A stretch of DNA of 64,000 nt from Desulfogranum mediterraneum DSM 13871 (GCF_000429965.1 NZ_AUCW01000017.1:1-64000); one strand, 5' to 3'; shown: positions 44,315-53,812, numbered from the stretch's first letter. Program-made: numbers and translations. Notes: generated by a model from the sequence alone, not told the origin.

Positions 44315-44923
44315 ATGAACAGGAGAAGGCTGGCAGCCGTGGAGCCGTCCGATGAGGAGATCGTTGCCAGGGTCCTTGCCGGAGCCACCCAGGAGTATGC
44401 ATGGCTGGTCCGGAAATACGAGCGACCGATCTATAATCTGATGTACCGGGTTACGGCCCATGAGCAGGAGGCTGCGGATTTAGCCCAGGAGGTCTTTGTG
44501 CAGAGTTTTGCCAAACTCCAGACCCTTGACAACCACCAGCCATACTTCAACTGGCTCTACACCATAGCCTTGAATAAGGGGCGGGACTGGAAACGGGCCC
44601 TGCGCAATCGCAGCCACCACACCCCCTGGCGAGAGACCGATCATGCTCCCCGCAAGGACCATTTTCAAGACCTCTCCAGCCAGGAGCAGGCCATTCAACA
44701 GCAACAGTACCAGGAGCAGTTGCAGCGCGCCCTGCTCACCCTGCCTGCGGAAAAACGAGAACCCCTTATCCTCAGGTATAGCTACGAACTCTCCATCAGG
44801 GAGATAGCCGAGATCTTCTCCCTGTCCGAGAGTGCCACCAAGATGCGGATCAAGCGCAGCCTGGAGCAGCTCCGCTCCCTTGTCGAGAACCCCTTCAATC
44901 AGGTGTCCCCCCATGAACAGTGA
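44315..44923 (+). CDS. ECF-type RNA polymerase sigma factor
   Basis: A 202-residue sigma-70-family factor with regions 2 and 4 only. Region 2 includes AWLVRKYERPIYNLMYRVTA and DLAQEVFVQSFAKLQ. A Gln-rich linker (QEQAIQQQQYQEQLQ) leads to region 4, with LPAEKREPLILRYSYELSIR and EIFSLSESATKMRIKRSLE. It directs polymerase to a dedicated set of promoters. Its stop overlaps the next start by 11 bases, which points to the following protein as its regulator. Confidence 0.92.
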   Translation: MNRRRLAAVEPSDEEIVARVLAGATQEYAWLVRKYERPIYNLMYRVTAHEQEAADLAQEVFVQSFAKLQTLDNHQPYFNWLYTIALNKGRDWKRALRNRSHHTPWRETDHAPRKDHFQDLSSQEQAIQQQQYQEQLQRALLTLPAEKREPLILRYSYELSIREIAEIFSLSESATKMRIKRSLEQLRSLVENPFNQVSPHEQ

Positions 44924-46073
44924 CCCTGGAACAGACCTTGTTGCTGCCATCCGTTCCTTGCCGGAGAAGGTCCCTCCCTGTGATATCACCGCCAAGGTGA
45001 TGCAACAGCTCAGCCCCCCTGCCCCGAGCCTTTGGCAACGACTTCGTCGCCAGCTGCTCACCCCCATAGGGTTTCAGGTATCGCCCCTGGGTGCCACCCT
45101 CTGGGCCTGCAGCTGTGTCCTCTTTTTCCTGGCCGGTTACTGGAGCCAGGGGGGGCTACGAGGAGAGCTGGCGCCCAGCGGAGACACCCCCGGAGGAGTC
45201 CCCCTTGGAGTCAACCCGGCTGTCCTGGCCGTGACTACCGCCAACAGCCCGGAGGCGAACTTTATCATCGGTCGAGATCTGCTGATGGCCGGAAGTGAGC
45301 ACCAGGCAGTCGCCTTTTTGCGTCAGGCCGCACGGCAGGCACCACAACGGGCAGCCTATCACTTCTGGCAGGGGATCGCCTACTGGCAGACCGGCCAATA
45401 CGAGCAGGAGCGCGCCAGCTACCTGCAAAGTATTCGACTCAAGCCAGACTACCTCCCTGCCCTGCTCAACCTTGGCAACAGTTACCTTCAGGGTGGTAAG
45501 GCGGTACAGGCGGTGCAGCTCTATAGCCAGGTTCTGGAGCTCAACCCCAGGGAGGAACAGGCCCTCTACAACCAGGCGCTTGCCTTCAGGATCTCCGGAG
45601 ACCAGGTGCAGGAAATAGAGGCCTTACAGGCCTACCTCAGCCAATACCGGCAGGGTAGCCGTGCCTGGAAAGTGGCTGAGCGCCTCCGGGAGTTGGGCAA
45701 CCATCGTTTCAGGAGCTACCAGCTTGGCAGGACCAGGGTCATCCTGGACCAGCAGATCCTGCTCAGCCCCAAAGGGGCAGCGCAACAGGCTGAGCTTCTC
45801 CGCATTGCCGAGGTTCTGCGCAGTGCAGCGCCCGTACAGCTCCACATCGTGATCTTCGACCCCACCGGAGTGGCCCTGGCTCGCACTAAGGCCATCGAAC
45901 TCAGCAGGGGGCTGACCCAGGCCCTTGCCCCGGCCAAAAGCCTGAGCATCACCAGCAGCTGGTTTAGACAGCAAGAACCGTCTTCCCCCGGAATAGCCCC
46001 AGGTAGATCAGACAGGAGCATTGTTCTCTTTACCACCCCTCTACCAACCAACAACCAGGAGCAACGAATATGA
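44913..46073 (+). CDS. Membrane TPR protein, probable anti-sigma partner
   Basis: A 386-residue protein. The first 65 residues are cytoplasmic (DLVAAIRSLPEKVPPCDITA). One membrane helix follows (LGATLWACSCVLFFLAGYW), then a periplasmic part with TPR units (EHQAVAFLRQAARQAPQRAA, YEQERASYLQSIRLKPDYLP, KAVQAVQLYSQVLELNPREE) and a C-terminal OmpA-like domain (VQLHIVIFD, LARTKAIELSRGL) paralogous to that of the upstream lipoprotein. A cytoplasmic N-terminus plus single TM next to an ECF gene fits an anti-sigma factor; no zinc-type HxxxCxxC motif is seen. The ATG lies inside the sigma gene, and the stop overlaps the next ATG by 4 bases. Confidence 0.8.
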   Translation: MNSDPGTDLVAAIRSLPEKVPPCDITAKVMQQLSPPAPSLWQRLRRQLLTPIGFQVSPLGATLWACSCVLFFLAGYWSQGGLRGELAPSGDTPGGVPLGVNPAVLAVTTANSPEANFIIGRDLLMAGSEHQAVAFLRQAARQAPQRAAYHFWQGIAYWQTGQYEQERASYLQSIRLKPDYLPALLNLGNSYLQGGKAVQAVQLYSQVLELNPREEQALYNQALAFRISGDQVQEIEALQAYLSQYRQGSRAWKVAERLRELGNHRFRSYQLGRTRVILDQQILLSPKGAAQQAELLRIAEVLRSAAPVQLHIVIFDPTGVALARTKAIELSRGLTQALAPAKSLSITSSWFRQQEPSSPGIAPGRSDRSIVLFTTPLPTNNQEQRI

Positions 46074-47062
46074 AAAGATTACAACTTATCATCGCCCTGA
46101 TCGCCCTCTGTTTCACCCTATCCGCCCTTAACACAGCCAGCCCCTGGCTGAGCTCCCCGGCCTTTGCCGCCGGTGTGGGCGACGATGATCCGGCAGCCGG
46201 GGATCCGGACGACACCATGGCAGGGGAGGAGGACCCTGACCAGGACAATGGGGAAGAGCCGACCAATTCCTACTTTTCCAACCCAGCCCAGGCTGCCCAT
46301 GCAGCGCAGCTTGCCGAGCAGTCGGCTCTCCAAAACGATACCCAGGTCCAGACCGCCCTGGCTGCGGTGGAGGATGCTGAGGCGGCCCTGGCTCAGCTCG
46401 AAAAAGAGTCACCGGACGACCTGGCGGCCCTGGAGATGGCCCACCAACAGCTGGACGCAGCCAAGGAGAGCTATGCCACAACCCTGAGCGAGGTGGTCGG
46501 CGTGACCCGAGATGACATTATCGGAATGCGCGAATCGGGTCTGGGCTGGGGCAATATAGCCCATGAGCTGGGCGTTCACCCCGGTCTCCTGGGGCTGGGC
46601 AGAACCAAGGGCAAACAGAAACATTATGCCGGACGACATCCGGCCCAGGATGAGGTTACCGCAGCCATGACCCAGAGTGAACTGGAGGAGGCAACGGCCA
46701 GGGACACCAAGAGCGGCTGGTCCAAGGGCCACGGCTTTGGTATCCAATCTGGGGTAGATACCTCCAGCGCAGGAGCCCCAGCATTTGCAGCAGGCGGTAA
46801 GTCCTCCAAGGGAAAGAATGGCATAGGCGGTGGAAACCAGGGCAACCGCGGGGGCGGCTACAGTGGCGCCGGCGGCCTGGGCAGCCAGAGCTCCGGCAAC
46901 AAGGGCGCTGACAGTGGCGGTGGCCAGGGCTACGGCAAGGGTAAAAGCGACTCCAAAGGACAGGCCGGCTCCAAGGGACCAGGCAACAAGGGCGGCAGCG
47001 GCAATAAGGGCGGCAACAGTTCCAACAGCAATAAAGGCGGCAACGGTAAAGGAAAGAAGTAA
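46070..47062 (+). CDS. Secreted Gly/Lys/Ser-rich protein with conserved helix motif
   Basis: A 330-residue exported protein. The signal peptide (MKRLQLIIALIALCFTLSAL, then SSPAFA before AG) is followed by an acidic stretch (DDDPAAGDPDDTMAGEEDPD), an Ala/Gln-rich helical part (about 70-140), and a conserved-looking segment VTRDDIIGMRESGLGWGNIA followed by HELGVHPGLLGLGR, of a kind seen in many small secreted proteobacterial proteins. The last 110 residues are low-complexity Gly/Lys/Ser/Asn (GGNQGNRGGGYSGAGGLG, SGNKGGNSSNSNKGGNGKGK). It is translationally coupled to the anti-sigma-like gene, so it is probably the effector or target of the ECF cassette. The function is unknown. Confidence 0.8.
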   Translation: MKRLQLIIALIALCFTLSALNTASPWLSSPAFAAGVGDDDPAAGDPDDTMAGEEDPDQDNGEEPTNSYFSNPAQAAHAAQLAEQSALQNDTQVQTALAAVEDAEAALAQLEKESPDDLAALEMAHQQLDAAKESYATTLSEVVGVTRDDIIGMRESGLGWGNIAHELGVHPGLLGLGRTKGKQKHYAGRHPAQDEVTAAMTQSELEEATARDTKSGWSKGHGFGIQSGVDTSSAGAPAFAAGGKSSKGKNGIGGGNQGNRGGGYSGAGGLGSQSSGNKGADSGGGQGYGKGKSDSKGQAGSKGPGNKGGSGNKGGNSSNSNKGGNGKGKK

Positions 47063-47074
47063 GCATGCCAAACG

Positions 47075-47110
47075 CGCCCATTGCCTTGACCTTGATCGAG
47101 GCAATGGGCG
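47075..47110 (+). terminator. Stem-loop after the ECF cassette
   Basis: CGCCCATTGCC and GGCAATGGGCG form an 11-bp stem. The loop contains TTGACCTTGATCGA, so the sequence GCCTTGACCTTGATCGA is shared with the core of the dispersed TIR repeat. There is no T run. It is the likely transcript end, or a relic of that repeat. Confidence 0.45.
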
Positions 47111-47375
47111 GTGGACAGTAACTGGCCAGGGCTTAAGGCCCTTGGCAATGTGAGCCCATGGAGCGACCTCAAACCATCCGGCTGCTGGTCTTTACCCATG
47201 CCAAGTCAGAAGGCGATAAGCGCATACCTCTGCCACGGTCTCTCCCTCTGACAACCTCCCTCTTCTCCATGGTTGGATCAGCACAGGGTGATCTCTGCTT
47301 TGCCCCTGTTTTTCTCATCTGTGCTTCTCTATTCGTTCCGGCTTGCAAACCGTAGCCACTGCCTGGACTGACTTC

Positions 47376-47403
47376 TTGACTATCATGTAATTATTCGTAT
47401 ACT
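47376..47403 (+). promoter_or_regulatory. Sigma-70-type promoter of the Cache kinase
   Basis: TTGACT (47376-47381) and TATACT (47398-47403) are 16 bases apart, about 120 bases upstream of the kinase start. Confidence 0.55.
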
Positions 47404-47522
47404 ACAATATACGCTCTTTTGCGAACAACTCCCTGCTCCAGGATGGAGATGCAGGCGGGCAACAGTATCATCCCCTCTTCAGCCGCAAGCACAGCATCGT
47501 GCTCCGCCAACCAAATTGTTCT

Positions 47523-49967
47523 ATGAGACTATTCAAGAGCCTTTCCCAAACCCTGACCTGGAGTCTGATTCTCATGGCCGTGTTATCCACCGGCATGGTC
47601 GGATCACTTTGGCTCTATGGGGAATACAGTAAATTTGGTTATGAAATCAAACACCTGAAAAGGGAATATCTGGCCAGCCAGCAACAGGAGATCAAAGAGG
47701 AGGTGGACCGGACGATAGCATTTATTGAATACCAGCGAAAATCAACCGAAAATCAACTCAAACACAACATCAGAGATCGTGTCTACGAGGCTGTTGCCCT
47801 GGCCGAACATCTCCATCAAACCTACCAAGACCTCAAGAGTGGAGAAGAAATCCAGCTACTGATCAGGGAGGCCTTACGCTCGCTGCAGTTCAACCAGGGA
47901 CGGGGCTACTTCTTCATTTATGACATGGAGGGCAACAACATCCTGCTTCCCTTCTCTCCCCATCTGGAAGGTACAAATCTCTGGAACCTGCAAGACAGCA
48001 GGGGAAGCTACAATGTTCAAAGAATAACGGCCATGGTCAAAAGCCAGGGAGAGGGTTTTCTGCGCTGGTACTGGTATAAGCCCGGCAACAAGAAGCAGAT
48101 GGCTGAAAAAATAGGTTTTTCAAAATATTTCGAGCCCTATGGCTGGTGGATCGGCACCGGGGAGTATGTTGAAGACGTTGAAAAGGACATTCAGCAACAG
48201 ACCCTGGACAGGATCAATGCGATCCGCTTTGGAGATGACGGCTACATTTTTGTCTATGATTTCGATGCAACCACCCTGGCCCACTTTAAACAGAAAAACA
48301 TCGGTATCAATCGCTGGGACTTTAAAGATGCCAACGGAATATACGTGCTCAGGGAGCTGATCACCATGAGTCAGCAGAAGGAAGGCGGCTTTCTCTCCTA
48401 TGTCGGAACCATCCGCCCGAGCACAGGGCTGCCTGCTCCTAAGATCGGCTATGCCCGTTCGGTGGACGACTGGCGCTGGATGGTAGGGGCCGGGGTGTAT
48501 GTTGACGCCATCGACGAAATCTTGGAAACCAGGCGTGCGGCCCTGATCTCCAAGATCAAGGCCCACCTTGTTACAATATTCGCCTTTCTCGCCATCTCCC
48601 TGCTGGTCATTATCCTGATTTCCAGATACATCACCCGCAAGATTACCAACAACATGGAAACCTTCTCCCGTTTCTTTGAACAGGCTGCCAGTGACTCCAT
48701 TACCATCCGGGATCAATCCCTCCATTTTTCAGAATTTAAAAGGCTGGCACGCTCGGCGAACCAGATGATCGATGAACGCAACAGGGCGAGCACCTCCCTG
48801 GAGAAACTGCAGGACCAACTCAACAGAAGCAAAAAAATGGAGGCCCTCGGCGTATTGGCCGGCGGCGTGGCCCATGACTTAAACAATGTCCTGTCAGCCA
48901 TGGTCGGCTACCCTGACCTCATATTAGAGGACCTCCCTGAAAACAGCCCGTTGCGCCGATACATCCTTACCATCAAGGACTCAGGCCAAAAGGCGGCCGT
49001 AATCGTCCAGGATCTCTTGACCCTGGCCAGGCGCGGCGTGGCACAACGGGTCATCCTGGACGTAAACGGTCTGGTTGGCAACTACCTCAACTCCCCGGAA
49101 CATGCCCAAATCCTGATAGAGCACCCCGAGGTAGAGGTCAAGACGGAATTAGACCCGGAACTGTTAACGATAAACGGTTCACGGGTACATCTTCAGAAGA
49201 CGCTCATGAACCTGATCGCCAATGCAGCCGAAGCCCAGCCGACAGGCGGCATGATCCGGATTACCACCGAAAACAGATATATTGACCAACCCATCGGTGG
49301 TCACCCTGAAGTTCCTGAAGGAGAGTACGTACTCATAAGTGTAGAAGATCAAGGGGTTGGCATTGACACTGCCGACCTGGAACATATCTTTGAACCATTC
49401 TTCTCCAAGAAACAACTGGGGAAAAGCGGAACCGGCCTAGGCATGGCCGTTGTCTGGGGAACCATCCAGGATCACGACGGCTATATCAACGTTGCCACCT
49501 CGAAAGGTCAGGGAACCTTGTTTGAACTCTACTTCCCGGCCAGCCGCGAACAATCGCTGAGAGGGGAAAGCGCTGAAGATATAGCCCAGTATCGCGGTCA
49601 GGGGGAATCCATACTGGTGGTGGATGATCTCAAGGTACAGCGGGAACTGGCCCAGGACCTCCTCTGCCGCCTCGGTTACACGACAGAAACCGCCCCAAGC
49701 GGGGAAGCGACGCTGGAATATCTCAAGCACCATGAGGTTGACCTGGTGATACTCGACATGATTATGGATCCTGGAATCGATGGACTTGAGACCTTTAGAC
49801 GCATACTTGAGATCCACCCGCAACAGAAGGCGATCATAGCCAGCGGCTACGCAGAGACCGATCGGATCAAGGAGGCCAGAGGTCTTGGGGTGGCCCAATA
49901 CCTAAAGAAGCCCTACACCATAAACGCAATCGGCAAGGCCGTTAAACAGGGGCTGCGCCCCCTGTAA
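47523..49967 (+). CDS. Hybrid histidine kinase with tandem Cache sensor
   Basis: About 814 residues. One N-terminal TM (LTWSLILMAVLSTGMVGSLW) leads to a periplasmic region of about 310 residues with two Cache modules (GRGYFFIYDMEGNNILLPF and DGYIFVYDFDATTLAHF), a second TM (VTIFAFLAISLLVIILISRY), HisKA (GVLAGGVAHDLNNVLSAMVG), HATPase (SGTGLGMAVVWGTIQDHDG) and a C-terminal receiver (ILVVDDLKVQ, LVILDMIMDPGIDG, KKPY). It senses a small periplasmic ligand. ATG 47523 is preferred over GTG 47499. No partner regulator is adjacent. Confidence 0.9.
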   Translation: MRLFKSLSQTLTWSLILMAVLSTGMVGSLWLYGEYSKFGYEIKHLKREYLASQQQEIKEEVDRTIAFIEYQRKSTENQLKHNIRDRVYEAVALAEHLHQTYQDLKSGEEIQLLIREALRSLQFNQGRGYFFIYDMEGNNILLPFSPHLEGTNLWNLQDSRGSYNVQRITAMVKSQGEGFLRWYWYKPGNKKQMAEKIGFSKYFEPYGWWIGTGEYVEDVEKDIQQQTLDRINAIRFGDDGYIFVYDFDATTLAHFKQKNIGINRWDFKDANGIYVLRELITMSQQKEGGFLSYVGTIRPSTGLPAPKIGYARSVDDWRWMVGAGVYVDAIDEILETRRAALISKIKAHLVTIFAFLAISLLVIILISRYITRKITNNMETFSRFFEQAASDSITIRDQSLHFSEFKRLARSANQMIDERNRASTSLEKLQDQLNRSKKMEALGVLAGGVAHDLNNVLSAMVGYPDLILEDLPENSPLRRYILTIKDSGQKAAVIVQDLLTLARRGVAQRVILDVNGLVGNYLNSPEHAQILIEHPEVEVKTELDPELLTINGSRVHLQKTLMNLIANAAEAQPTGGMIRITTENRYIDQPIGGHPEVPEGEYVLISVEDQGVGIDTADLEHIFEPFFSKKQLGKSGTGLGMAVVWGTIQDHDGYINVATSKGQGTLFELYFPASREQSLRGESAEDIAQYRGQGESILVVDDLKVQRELAQDLLCRLGYTTETAPSGEATLEYLKHHEVDLVILDMIMDPGIDGLETFRRILEIHPQQKAIIASGYAETDRIKEARGLGVAQYLKKPYTINAIGKAVKQGLRPL

Positions 49968-50590
49968 TGGTCAGGCCCTGTCCCGCCGCCCGGACTACGC
50001 GGCAGGCTTCGACCCGGGGCAGAGCAGAATGGCACGAGTAGATCCGGTCCTCTCACCCGAGGTGCTCGGTTAAGCCATGATAGCCTGACTAAACCCCTAC
50101 CTTAGCCAAAGGCCTGTTGCAGCGGCGAGATGATCGCCGCTGAGAGCAAGCGCCCACCCTCCCCCACACAGCTCAGTTTCCCTACCTCTGGATAGATCCC
50201 GGCCAAGGTGTTCAAAACGTCCCCCGGCCCCTGCACGACCAAGATCGGATACTGTAGCGTTCGCTCTTGCCATAGATTACAATGTGATGTAAATGGCCCT
50301 TGGTATATTCTCCCTCTTGAGGTTGTGATTCTTGCCGGGATCAACCAACTGGCTGCTCCCCCCTCCTGCCCATAACCGGACTCAACATTGGCTCTCCTTG
50401 GGTTTTGAGGGCTCTCTGCTCAGGCACAGGCCTAATTAGCTGTCTTATTAGGGAACCTGCAAGAGCCTTTTCCCCATCCGGCACAGGTGGAGGAGAGTGT
50501 ATAGCGAAAGGAAGAGGAAATGGTCAAGATCCTTAAACGGTTCGAGCGAGCCTCTGTTCCAAAACACTTCTGAGCTGATGAGTAGCTGCG
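49968..50590. other. Intergenic, with a segment resembling 24480-24560
   Basis: No gene. Around 50285-50370 the sequence (TTGAGGTTGTGATTCTTGCC, GGGATCAACCAACTGG, CCCCCCTCCTGCCCATA) aligns with the 5' part of the 24484 frame, but the frame is interrupted here. The remainder is unassigned. Confidence 0.4.
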
Positions 50591-51367
50591 ATGAATAAGA
50601 GAAGATCCAATTCTGAAGCAGGGAGAGGTGACATCCCCGAGCACTTCTTTCGCCTAGGGAGAAGAGCTGCCGGTGCAATCCTCACCCTTGTTATCCTCCT
50701 TGGCAGCCCCCTGGTGAGCGCCGGCCAGAAGCCACAAAGTGCCGACCTCCAGTCACCCTGGCCAGCGGCCTGTTATCTGGACGATAACTTTGTATTGCTC
50801 TATAAAATCATCAACTGGTGGAACACCAGCCTTCCTGAAGACGATACCCTGCTCTGCGGCGAAACCCTGCGCTGTCAGCACACCGGAAAGATCAAGGTCT
50901 CCTATAGGCCAGAGGCCAGGATACTCACCCTGAACATCCTGGATCAATTTGGTGACATGGTCTCAGCCCTCAAGCAGTGCCGCCACTGCTCTGGCCCCGG
51001 CCGGATGGAATGTAGCTGGTTGCATCCCGGCTACTTTGCCGACCCGAGGCCGGAGACAGCATCCGCCATGGGGCCTGGAGATGGCCTCCTTACCTTCAGA
51101 GGGATCCCACCGGAACAGGCCCTCCTCTTTCAACAGATAGAAAAGGAGCTAAGCCTGGTGCTGGAGGGAAGGATAGGCGGCCTCCTCCTGGCCGACGGTA
51201 CCATTGCCCTGCACCGGGCAGGCACTTTTCTAAAGCCCTGCCCGCAACCGCCCCCTGGCCAGACCAGCCAGCAGCCAAGCACCCTGCTTATCAAAAACAG
51301 ACAGAGTAATGAGATCATAGCAAAATACGTTGCGATCTATGATCAGGCATGCGGCAAGGACCGTTAG
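50591..51367 (+). CDS. Hypothetical secreted or membrane-anchored protein
   Basis: A 258-residue protein with a basic N-terminus and a hydrophobic signal (AGAILTLVILLGSPLVSAG, about 28-46). The mature part has several Cys (CRHCSGPGRMECSW, CYLDDN, LLCGETLRCQ), suggesting periplasmic disulfides, and a Pro/Gln-rich stretch near the end (KPCPQPPPGQTSQQPS). No family is recognised. The long n-region could mean the true start is further in, but no better ribosome site is seen. Confidence 0.6.
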   Translation: MNKRRSNSEAGRGDIPEHFFRLGRRAAGAILTLVILLGSPLVSAGQKPQSADLQSPWPAACYLDDNFVLLYKIINWWNTSLPEDDTLLCGETLRCQHTGKIKVSYRPEARILTLNILDQFGDMVSALKQCRHCSGPGRMECSWLHPGYFADPRPETASAMGPGDGLLTFRGIPPEQALLFQQIEKELSLVLEGRIGGLLLADGTIALHRAGTFLKPCPQPPPGQTSQQPSTLLIKNRQSNEIIAKYVAIYDQACGKDR

Positions 51368-51474
51368 CTGCGGTCAGCCACAGGGAGGTCGACCCATCCT
51401 ACCCAGGATGAAGCTGCTGCAGGCTAACTTGTAGAATAGCACCGGGTATCACCTTAAAGATCGGAAGAGAAAAC

Positions 51475-52866
51475 ATGATTGATCCAGAAAACCAGCAGTC
51501 CCTTTCCTCGCTCGCCTCTGCCATTCAGACCAACCAGGTCTCCTCAAGGGAGGTGGTGGAGTCCTACCTCCGACAGATCAGGCGCGTTAACCCGAAGCTC
51601 AATGCAGTGGTCCGGCTCTCTGCTGAATCGGCCCTGGCCCAGGCAACCAGGGCAGACCAGGCACTGACAAAGGGTACCCTCCTGGGGCCGCTCCATGGTA
51701 TCCCGATGACCATCAAGGATTCCTTCGACACCGCAGGGATCGTCTCCACAGGCGGGACCCTGGGAAGGTCGGACTTTATCCCCACCAGGGATGCAACGGT
51801 GGTGAGCAGGCTGCGGGCGGCAGGGGCCATCCTCCTTGGCAAGACCAACACCTCGGAGTTTACCCTCTCCTACGATGCAGACAACCTGCTCTACGGCCGA
51901 ACCAGCAATCCCTATGACCTTCAGCGCAGCTCAGGGGGGAGCAGTGGAGGGGCAGCAGCCATCGTTGCCGCCGGAGGATCACCCTTTGACATCGGCTCGG
52001 ATTATGGCGGAAGCCTGCGCTATCCCGCACACTGCTGCGGAGTCTGCACCATCAAACCTACCTCTGGACGGGTGCCCCGGACCGGTCATATTCTGCCCTT
52101 TGGCGGCATGCTCGACTCCTTTCAACAGGTCGGCCCCATTGCCCGACGGGTTGAGGACCTGCAGCTGCTCCTGCCCCTTATCTGCGGACCCGACAACATT
52201 GACCCGTCCATCGTCCCCATGCCCCTGGCAGAGCCCGGCAGCATCGAACTCGGCTCCCTGCGGGTGAGCTATCACACCGACAACGGGATCCTGCCAGCCT
52301 CTCCGGAAACCAGGGAGGTGGTTCGCAGGGCAGCGGCCATACTTGAACAGGAAAGGCTTGTGGTTGAAGAGGCCCGGCCTGCTGGCCTCGAACAGAGCTA
52401 CGAGCTTGGCCTGGGCTTATGGTCGGCAGACGGTGGAGCCATGATCGAACGGTTATTGACCGAGCATGGCACCGAGGAACACACCATTCCCTGGCTGGGG
52501 TTGGCCAAGCCCTTGGATGCAGGACAGCTCGATGCCCTGCTCGTGCGATGGTATCAGTATCGCAGCAGCATGCTCTCTATCTTTCAGGACTATGATCTGA
52601 TTCTTTGCCCGGTGAATGCCCATCCGGCCCTGGCCCATGGGGCCATTGGCGCGGATCTGCGGGCCTTCAGCTACACCTCTGCCTATAACCTCACAGGATG
52701 GCCTGCGGTGGTGCTGCGAGGCGGGACCTCCGCCACAGGGCTCCCCATCGGCCTGCAGATTGTCGCAGCCCCGTGGAGAGAAGATCTCGCCCTGGCCCTA
52801 GCCGCCTTTCTGGAGCAGGCACTTGGGACATTCCCCCAACCAGGCTGCTCTGAGCCCATCAGCTGA
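51475..52866 (+). CDS. Amidase-signature hydrolase
   Basis: A 463-residue enzyme of the amidase signature family with the full Ser-cisSer-Lys triad: K81 in PMTIKDSFDTAG, S156 in RSSGGSSGGAAA and the nucleophile S180 in GSDYGGSLRYPA. It is similar in length to GatA, but gatB and gatC are absent, so a free amidase acting on small amides is more likely. The substrate is unknown. GGAAGAGAAAAC precedes the ATG. It stands alone. Confidence 0.9.
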   Translation: MIDPENQQSLSSLASAIQTNQVSSREVVESYLRQIRRVNPKLNAVVRLSAESALAQATRADQALTKGTLLGPLHGIPMTIKDSFDTAGIVSTGGTLGRSDFIPTRDATVVSRLRAAGAILLGKTNTSEFTLSYDADNLLYGRTSNPYDLQRSSGGSSGGAAAIVAAGGSPFDIGSDYGGSLRYPAHCCGVCTIKPTSGRVPRTGHILPFGGMLDSFQQVGPIARRVEDLQLLLPLICGPDNIDPSIVPMPLAEPGSIELGSLRVSYHTDNGILPASPETREVVRRAAAILEQERLVVEEARPAGLEQSYELGLGLWSADGGAMIERLLTEHGTEEHTIPWLGLAKPLDAGQLDALLVRWYQYRSSMLSIFQDYDLILCPVNAHPALAHGAIGADLRAFSYTSAYNLTGWPAVVLRGGTSATGLPIGLQIVAAPWREDLALALAAFLEQALGTFPQPGCSEPIS

Positions 52867-53072
52867 CAAACCCGCCGCCCCTCCCACCATGGTGAAGGGC
52901 CGCGGGGGAAGTAAGGGCAACCCTGGGCCACGGCAATCCCTGGATTGAACCACCGGTCCGGAGGCAGTATCAGCCAGTCTGGCAGGGTCGTCTCTTCACC
53001 GGGCCAGCAAAAACGCAGCGATTGTACAGAATCAGGCAATAAATGGTGCTTTCTTCCCGTAGCCCATAAAAT

Positions 53073-53315
53073 TCACTTCCCCCTCTTCCCCGATACAGAA
53101 CTGCTGACAAGCCGGCAGATCCATTGAGCAGCCACAACAACCAGGCCAATCCCACCGGCCAGCAGACTTAAGGCGGCAAGGGGCATGAACCAGCTCTCCT
53201 GCAGCACCCCATTCTCATCCAGATACTGATAGAAATAATTCTCCGCCCATCTGAAAAAAAGACCAAGAGACAGCAGGAACAGGCTCAACCATGACATTTT
53301 TGCTCTCATCATCAT
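53073..53315 (-). CDS. Small DUF3955-like membrane protein
   Basis: About 80 residues with two hydrophobic segments (MSWLSLFLLSLGLFFRW and WFMPLAALSLLAGGIGLVVV) joined by YQYLDENGVLQESWF. The phrase D-x-G-x-L-x-E-x-F/W between two helices is the hallmark I remember for DUF3955. Several ATG codons are clustered at the start; 53315 follows AGAGGATAAAAGGG. The function is unknown. Confidence 0.6.
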   Translation of the reverse strand: MMMRAKMSWLSLFLLSLGLFFRWAENYFYQYLDENGVLQESWFMPLAALSLLAGGIGLVVVAAQWICRLVSSSVSGKRGK

Positions 53316-53672
53316 CCCTTTTATCCTCTTCCAAAACATAGCCTGGGTTGTATCGCCGGCTCCTGTTCATGTTCCGCCCTTGGCTTACAGCTAACCGGGA
53401 GTTTCTTCTCGTGCCTTTAACCATTTTCTGTTCTGCTGCACATTGCAGGCCTGACAGGCAATACACTGTAGCAGAAGAGCCACTTCATGGCTTGTAAAAA
53501 TATTTAAAACCATTTTCCTCTTTTTAAGTAAAGAATGCCCTGTATCTCTCCGAAATAAGTAAAGGAAACTTCGAACCAACAATAGACCAAACTGATACCT
53601 GCTTCAAGTCGGCACCGATAGAGCGTCATAAGGGTAAAGGTCTAGGGCTACTGTTACCCGAGCTACCTTTAA
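53316..53672. other. Intergenic, nothing assigned
   Basis: No gene or structured element was recognised before the repeat copy that begins at 53673. Confidence 0.5.
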
Positions 53673-53812
53673 GGCCACCTTGAAAAAATCCTTTTTCTTC
53701 CAATCTCGGTGTTGCGCTCGAAATTTTATCCTCGGAATATCAAACATATGCCTACGCTAAAATTTATCGCGCGCCTTGACCTTGATCGAAAAATTTCATT
53801 ATTCAAGGTAAC
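53673..53812 (+). repeat. Dispersed TIR repeat, copy H (full length)
   Basis: GGCCACCTTGAAAAA, TTGCGCTCGAAATTTTATCC, CGCGCGCCTTGACCTTGATC and ATTCAAGGTAAC. The right terminus carries small changes. It lies 138 bases upstream of the 53950 gene. Confidence 0.9.

Noticed and set aside
46409-47104. 231-codon minus-strand frame opposite the Gly-rich gene
   Set aside because: Shadow of GC-rich low-complexity coding sequence; the sense frame has a signal peptide and operon overlaps.
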